Shown one piece after another: positions 59,794 through 64,000 of a stretch of DNA of 64,000 nt (its first letter is position 1; each line of letters begins with the position of its first letter). The stretch spans positions 4,836,001-4,900,000 of the forward strand of contig JACDQD010000105.1 of the NCBI GenBank assembly GCA_019843655.1. Reading direction: 5' to 3'. This DNA comes from Lethocerus indicus (Eukaryota; Arthropoda; Insecta; Hemiptera; Belostomatidae). The notes below the pieces were generated by a model. The model searched no databases. It was not told where the DNA came from and worked only from the letters and a program-made list of their open reading frames with translations. Position numbers and translations under genes: made by a program.

Positions 59794-60660
59794 CCCCCTT
59801 CCGGTATGGACACGAAATCGATTTCTCCCCGCCGTCGCCTCCCCCCCCCCCGCAGTGGAGGATTAGAGTGAATCCCGTGGAAGTGGTTTACTCTGACGTC
59901 GGTCCGCGTCTTGAGCCCTCCGGAGCGTTTGATGGAATTATAATCTCATACATATATTACCATAGATAAAGCTCCGGTGAGCCCCGACCTGCCCCCAGAG
60001 TTGTTCCAATGCGCCGCCATTCGACCGGATTTAGAGCTTCGGCTCGAGTTACCGACACAATTTCATTACTGAAAAAGAATAACATTTTCAGAATTCGTAT
60101 AAAAAGTATATTTGTGTCTACCGACCGATTTATGTTCTCTCAATGCAGTATATTCTAACTTACACAAAAATAATTATTTCATTTTCAACTCATATCATTT
60201 TTGGCTTTCGTTAACAGCGTTCCATTATTAATACCAAATTTTCACTCTCTTTGTTTCGAACCAAATCATCTCAAAACATTAAAAAGGTAACAGAATTACA
60301 CAGAGATAATCGGTACCTGCTTCGAATTTTTTGCACAAATAATTATATTTTTTAAATATCTAGAGGGTACGGAGCACTCTTCAACTATTTCTGAATTTCT
60401 ATGTTGTCTTAATGTTATTCGAGATGTTATGCTCAGGTTGATATTTCCACTCTGAAAAATTAGTTTACAAGTGTTAATTTGACCTTGTTTTCTTGGCAGA
60501 AGCGCAAGCTAACGTTTTCCCGCCCTTTCATTTCTATTCACCTGTTACCCTCCTTCCCTTCGAATAATTTTCAATTAATTCAAATTATAACGCGACGCGC
60601 ATTTTCTTTTCAAGTAACGCCAAAACGGGCGTGTTTGTTCTTTTCGAGTAAAAACAAAGC

Positions 60661-60813
60661 GGTGTTATTGGGCGTTATTGACTGTTATTTGGCGTTATTG
60701 ACTGTTATTGGGCGTTATTAACTGTTATTGGGCGTTATTGATTGTTATTGGGTGTTATTGACTGTTATTGGACGTTATTGGGCGTTATCGATTGTTATTG
60801 GGTTATTGTTATC
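60661..60813 (+). repeat. Decamer minisatellite
   Basis: At least 14 head-to-tail decamers (60661-60800) and a degraded end. They alternate mainly between GGCGTTATTG and ACTGTTATTG, giving a 20-bp higher-order unit. GTTATTG is nearly invariant, and the complement reads CCAATAAC. Variation lies chiefly in the first three bases. Confidence 0.95.
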
Positions 60814-61190
60814 GGAGAGCAATAATTAGCCCTGTCGATTTCAGTTGTTTGTAATTGGCCTTTGGCGACATATTACTGCACCGTCTGTGGCGACGTAATG
60901 AATATGTCCGGTCCATTCCGGGTAATTCAAGTCATCCGAGGATAAAATGTTATTTTGTCGCTTTTTGAAATTCTAGCGCCAGCCGGACGCTCATTCCGTA
61001 ATCCAGTTTTGTTTTTATGCCGGTTGGTAATACAATACCCCGCCTGGTCGCGGTATCTTTTTGCGCCTAGCACGATGTTTCACGTTAAGCGTATACTTCG
61101 TTTTTTCGCGCGCATTTTGCTTTGCATTTAGCGTTATTATATCTGACCGTTTGTTATAGACGTAAGACGGTGTATCGAAACCGTAATATT

Positions 61191-61220
61191 ACTGATGGTG
61201 GTGTAGAACCGAAACGCATC
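61191..61220 (+). repeat. CCGAAAC-type small motif, copy E
   Basis: ACTGATGG, then a GGT/ACC mini-stem, then GAAAC followed by GCATC. Just upstream (61167-61184) ACGGTGTATCGAAACCGT has the same flavour, so two degraded copies may lie side by side. Confidence 0.35.
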
Positions 61221-61719
61221 TATCTTTAAGATCAAACAGGCGGAGTCGAGAATCGCAAATATATTCATATTGTAATCTTGTCTTGTAATTGTCACAGCTG
61301 AACGTTACTCTGTGTTCATTAAATAACACATTTTTGTTTCTTAATTCTTTTTAAATCTAATTTTCTCTTTTGACTGTTTGAGCAAATATTTGTTTACGGT
61401 CGATTTCGTGCCTGCAAAACGAGTTTGGTATGGTTGGGCGTTATAGCGGAACACTTATCGATGTTTATTCTTTGTGATTCACTCTGTTATAGTTTCTTCT
61501 GGTAATGTACACACACCCATTTTTGTGGCAGCCCATTATGCGACAGTGTAAATATTTTACCGCAAATTAAATTTCTAGCTTCCAAGAGCCTTTTTCAATA
61601 TAATGCCTACCGCCCGGACTAAATCCTCAATCTGTAATTTAATGTGTTAAACGTGATCAGACGTTGAATGTAACCGACGGCTGGGCGTTGGCCTATCTTT
61701 TCACGAGAGGCGTGTAACA

Positions 61720-61752
61720 TTAATTAATTACTAGGTGTTCAATTAATTACAG
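61720..61752. promoter_or_regulatory. Repeated TAATTA homeodomain-type sites
   Basis: AATTAATTAC occurs twice within 33 bp, giving overlapping TTAATTAA/TAATTA cores at a spacing of about two helical turns. A homeodomain-binding role is inferred from the core only. Confidence 0.3.
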
Positions 61753-64000
61753 TGATTTATCACCGAGTCCCTTTTGGATTATCTTCAGCCAGAGTCTGTG
61801 CTACAAAGGGGAGATTTCCTTTCGTTGTAACCTTGCGTCGATACTTTTTTTATATTATTTTCTCTTCTTTAATAATGAATTATCAGCTAAAATTGGCATT
61901 ATTGGATATCTTTAATCATAATCCGGAAAATAGTGGGACCATATTAATTGTCTACAGTGTCCTATTAATTATTTACCTACGAGATCATCATCTACTTTGA
62001 CCTGAAAGATTTACTATACTTACTCTTTATTCGGATTATGTTTTGATTCCTAGAACAATCAAGTAACGATCAATTAAAGTTTTCCCACACTTCTAACTTC
62101 TAGTTTTTCCGCTTCACATGCATCTCCTGTGTACCATTGTTGCCATTTTTAGCAGGACTTTGTGAATGAAGCCCATACACTCTTATCGTGGCTTATCAGT
62201 ACCCATCGGTAGGCGACGTGTGTGTTCACCAACTTAAAACCCATTCAAATAATCAATAATTGCCGTTTGAGTGAATCATTGATTCATGCATTTCCTAATC
62301 TTTCGTTTATTCACCTGATTACTTATTATGGCTATCATTCATCACTACAAAAGTAAACCAAGTAATTGATTAAAGTGACTGAAAAATATAACATGTCTTT
62401 AACTTAAATGTTATATTTGAATAATGCACAGTTGTGGGTCTTTATTTTCATAAACTATTATACAGTAGTGCTGTTATAGCTAAAAACAATTTCAGCTTTG
62501 TAATGCAATGTATACTCGTAAATTGTAATCTCCATTTCATCCATAAACATTGTGCTGCGTGAGGTCTCGGCTTTCCCCTGTAATGGGTTTCTGGGGATGT
62601 CTGCCGGAGATTTGAAATGCTCGTTTTGTCATTATTTTCCTCATCGAGGGCGTAAAAGCCGCGTTCATCCCGCTCGTGAAAAACACCTTTGGCACACTCT
62701 TGATCGAAAGTCGGACGTTTTACAGTTTCTCCGCCGGTCCTAAACCGGTGAAGGATCGCCTCTAGAAACTCGTTTTAATTATGATCTGGGAGATTAAAAT
62801 AACTTGTCGATTGGACCTCGGTCTAGTTCGATTAAGCAAGGACGTATCGGTCGGCCGGGTCGTTCGCTTCCCAAACAAGGTTGCTCTCCTTTCGGTGTAA
62901 ACAGCGACATGTCTCTACTGTTTATTTACTGAATTCATTCAACGTGGATAACCTAATCAGTAATTACCAATTGATTAACTGGGCACTAATTAATGGTAAT
63001 TGAGTCCAAGTAAAACAAGTATTTGTATGTATATGATGTACGGAAGATTTTATTATATCATAATTCTTGTGATCTTTTGTCCCCACTATCTGATTTGGTG
63101 TTATTATATACAGGTGTCCCGCTGGTTTCGTGATTAGTGGTTAGAAAGTTAAATCAGTTTATAATTTATTTCCTAGCTCGATAAAATGCGTGCACTATCA
63201 TCGCCATGACTCCTACCATACTTTAATATTTTGTCTGATCTGTGGACTATATTCGACTCCAATAAAGTCAGTATTTAACCTCAGGATCGTTTATCAACCG
63301 AATAAGTGTCGGTTAATTTTTCAGGCCCACTTCGGTAATGGCGGCCGATATTAAAGTTAATTTCTTTTGTTCTTACGTTACAAACTGCGACCCCGTTAAC
63401 CTGTGCTCCGGCAATTTCAGTATCGTGACCTCGTCTCGGCCGCAATTCTTCTCCGCCAGTGAGAAAGTAATTTAACGTAATTAATGTCCTGCGAATGAAC
63501 TACGGAGTTCCTGGGCTCGTCTGCGGGAAATAATGAGCTGACAAAAACAGGGTTTGATGTGAGAATTTTCTCTTTTTTTGGGGAGAGAACCTATTGTTTT
63601 TTACCTGGCCCAGTACGCAGGAGTTTCCGGTTTGCCAGCAATGTATTCAGTTTCTTCCCGGTGGCTCTAGATTCCCAGTTTTCGCAAAAAATATTTTAAT
63701 ACGAGTTGACAGCTTCCGGCCGTAGTGTGTATACAGCGCTGGACCATTTTAAAAAAAGCTCGATTTCTGTTCATGTTCTCATGCCTTGCCATTACTTTCA
63801 TTTTGTAGCATTTTACCCGTGAATTTTAGGGGAGTTGCAGTTGTAGATCGTGAATAGTTTGACTCTTGAATGGAACCAAAATATTACAAAACTCTTCTCA
63901 ATATAATTTGTCATTCAATATGTATTAAATTTGGGGGAATTTAACCTATTCCTGCATTCAATTTACCTCTCATGTTAGAAGTTTTTGTTACTTTTATTTC
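61721..64000. other. AT-rich stretch with TAATTA clusters, no gene recognised
   Basis: Homeodomain-type clusters at 61720-61752 and 62954-63002 are listed separately. Frames of 82 codons (61752-62000) and 63 codons (62552-62743) have no domain. CpG-richer DNA at 62560-62900 and 63320-63540; otherwise nothing stands out to the window's end. Confidence 0.5.
62954..63002. promoter_or_regulatory. Cluster of TAAT cores in an inverted arrangement
   Basis: Within about 50 bp are TAATCA, TAATTA, GATTAA, TAATTAAT and GTAATT. AATTACCA and TGGTAATT form an 8-bp inverted pair around the middle. The density exceeds nearby AT-rich sequence by eye. Confidence 0.3.

Larger units (their letters stand above)
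57421..60070. other. Mixed stretch with GC-rich blocks near 57.6 and 59.8 kb
   Basis: Frames of 79 codons (57509-57748, arginine-rich), 120 codons minus (58279-58641) and 150 codons (59517-59969) have no recognised domain. The C-tract at 59841-59851 followed by GCAG makes a splice-acceptor-like motif; the frame after it is open for 37 codons to TAA (59856-59969). AT-rich DNA fills 58850-59440. Confidence 0.45.
60071..61720. other. Stretch with decamer minisatellite
   Basis: AT-rich to about 60480. An acceptor-like GTTTTCTTGGCAG ends at about 60498 and the following frame stays open for some 70 codons, running into the minisatellite; no domain. After the array the DNA is mixed, with a CCGAAAC-type motif at 61191-61220. 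Confidence 0.5.

Noticed and set aside
59517..59855. Upstream part of the 150-codon + frame
   Set aside because: Includes a GT/TATG tract giving Cys/Val/Tyr repeats and a proline run from the C-tract. Only the part after the C-tract acceptor was kept, as a low-confidence finding.
1..64000. Known insect microRNAs, CRISPR arrays, rRNA genes, viral or transposase genes
   Set aside because: None was recognised. I looked by eye for common mature miRNA sequences, spaced repeats and conserved protein motifs; this is not a substitute for a database search.

Overview
The window looks like nuclear DNA of an invertebrate animal, most plausibly an insect. It is moderately AT-rich and CpGs are plentiful in its GC-richer parts. 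It carries long (TA)n microsatellites, strong animal-type splice-site motifs (branchpoint-like CTAAT or CTAAC, pyrimidine tract, CAG), and almost no recognisable repeats. It has no operon structure, no ribosome-binding-site pattern and no open frame longer than about 210 codons. I could not identify the species.

I recognise no complete gene. The longest open frames are explained by simple repeats or by chance, and none shows a known domain. The window therefore reads as an intergenic region or one or more very long introns. The best gene-like signal is a 42-nt candidate microexon at 7632-7673 (+ strand). It has a strong acceptor and donor and all three frames are open; frame 0 reads KGKGDLDKSAEERL. 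If it is real, the window lies inside a + strand gene that I cannot name.

The layout alternates: GC-rich, CpG-rich blocks of 0.3-1 kb sit inside longer AT-rich spacers. Blocks lie near 1.6, 3.8, 10.6, 12.5, 14.3, 15.1, 16.3, 23, 24, 25.6, 28, 30, 31.7, 37.1, 38.9, 40, 43.5, 44.9, 47.6, 49.2, 50.7, 51.6, 53.2, 57.6 and 59.8 kb. Such a pattern would suit a cis-regulatory landscape around a developmental gene. Supporting hints are a perfect palindrome containing the 12-base MEIS/TGIF dimer site (6130-6143), about eight copies of the Exd/Pbx-Hox-type 9-mer ATGATTTAT, and clusters of TAATTA homeodomain sites near 41.2, 61.7 and 63.0 kb. This is inference; conservation was not measured.

Repeats: four (TA)n arrays of 48-58 bp; CT, GT, CTC, GTCC and AAT microsatellites; a decamer minisatellite (60661-60813); several two-copy tandem duplications; a possible 132-bp inverted-repeat-bounded element (35249-35380) holding a 20-mer repeated 0.65 kb downstream; and a small dispersed motif family ending in CCGAAAC (near 3.4, 43.05, 45.7, 54.4 and 61.2 kb) that resembles the small structured motif of some insect retroelements.
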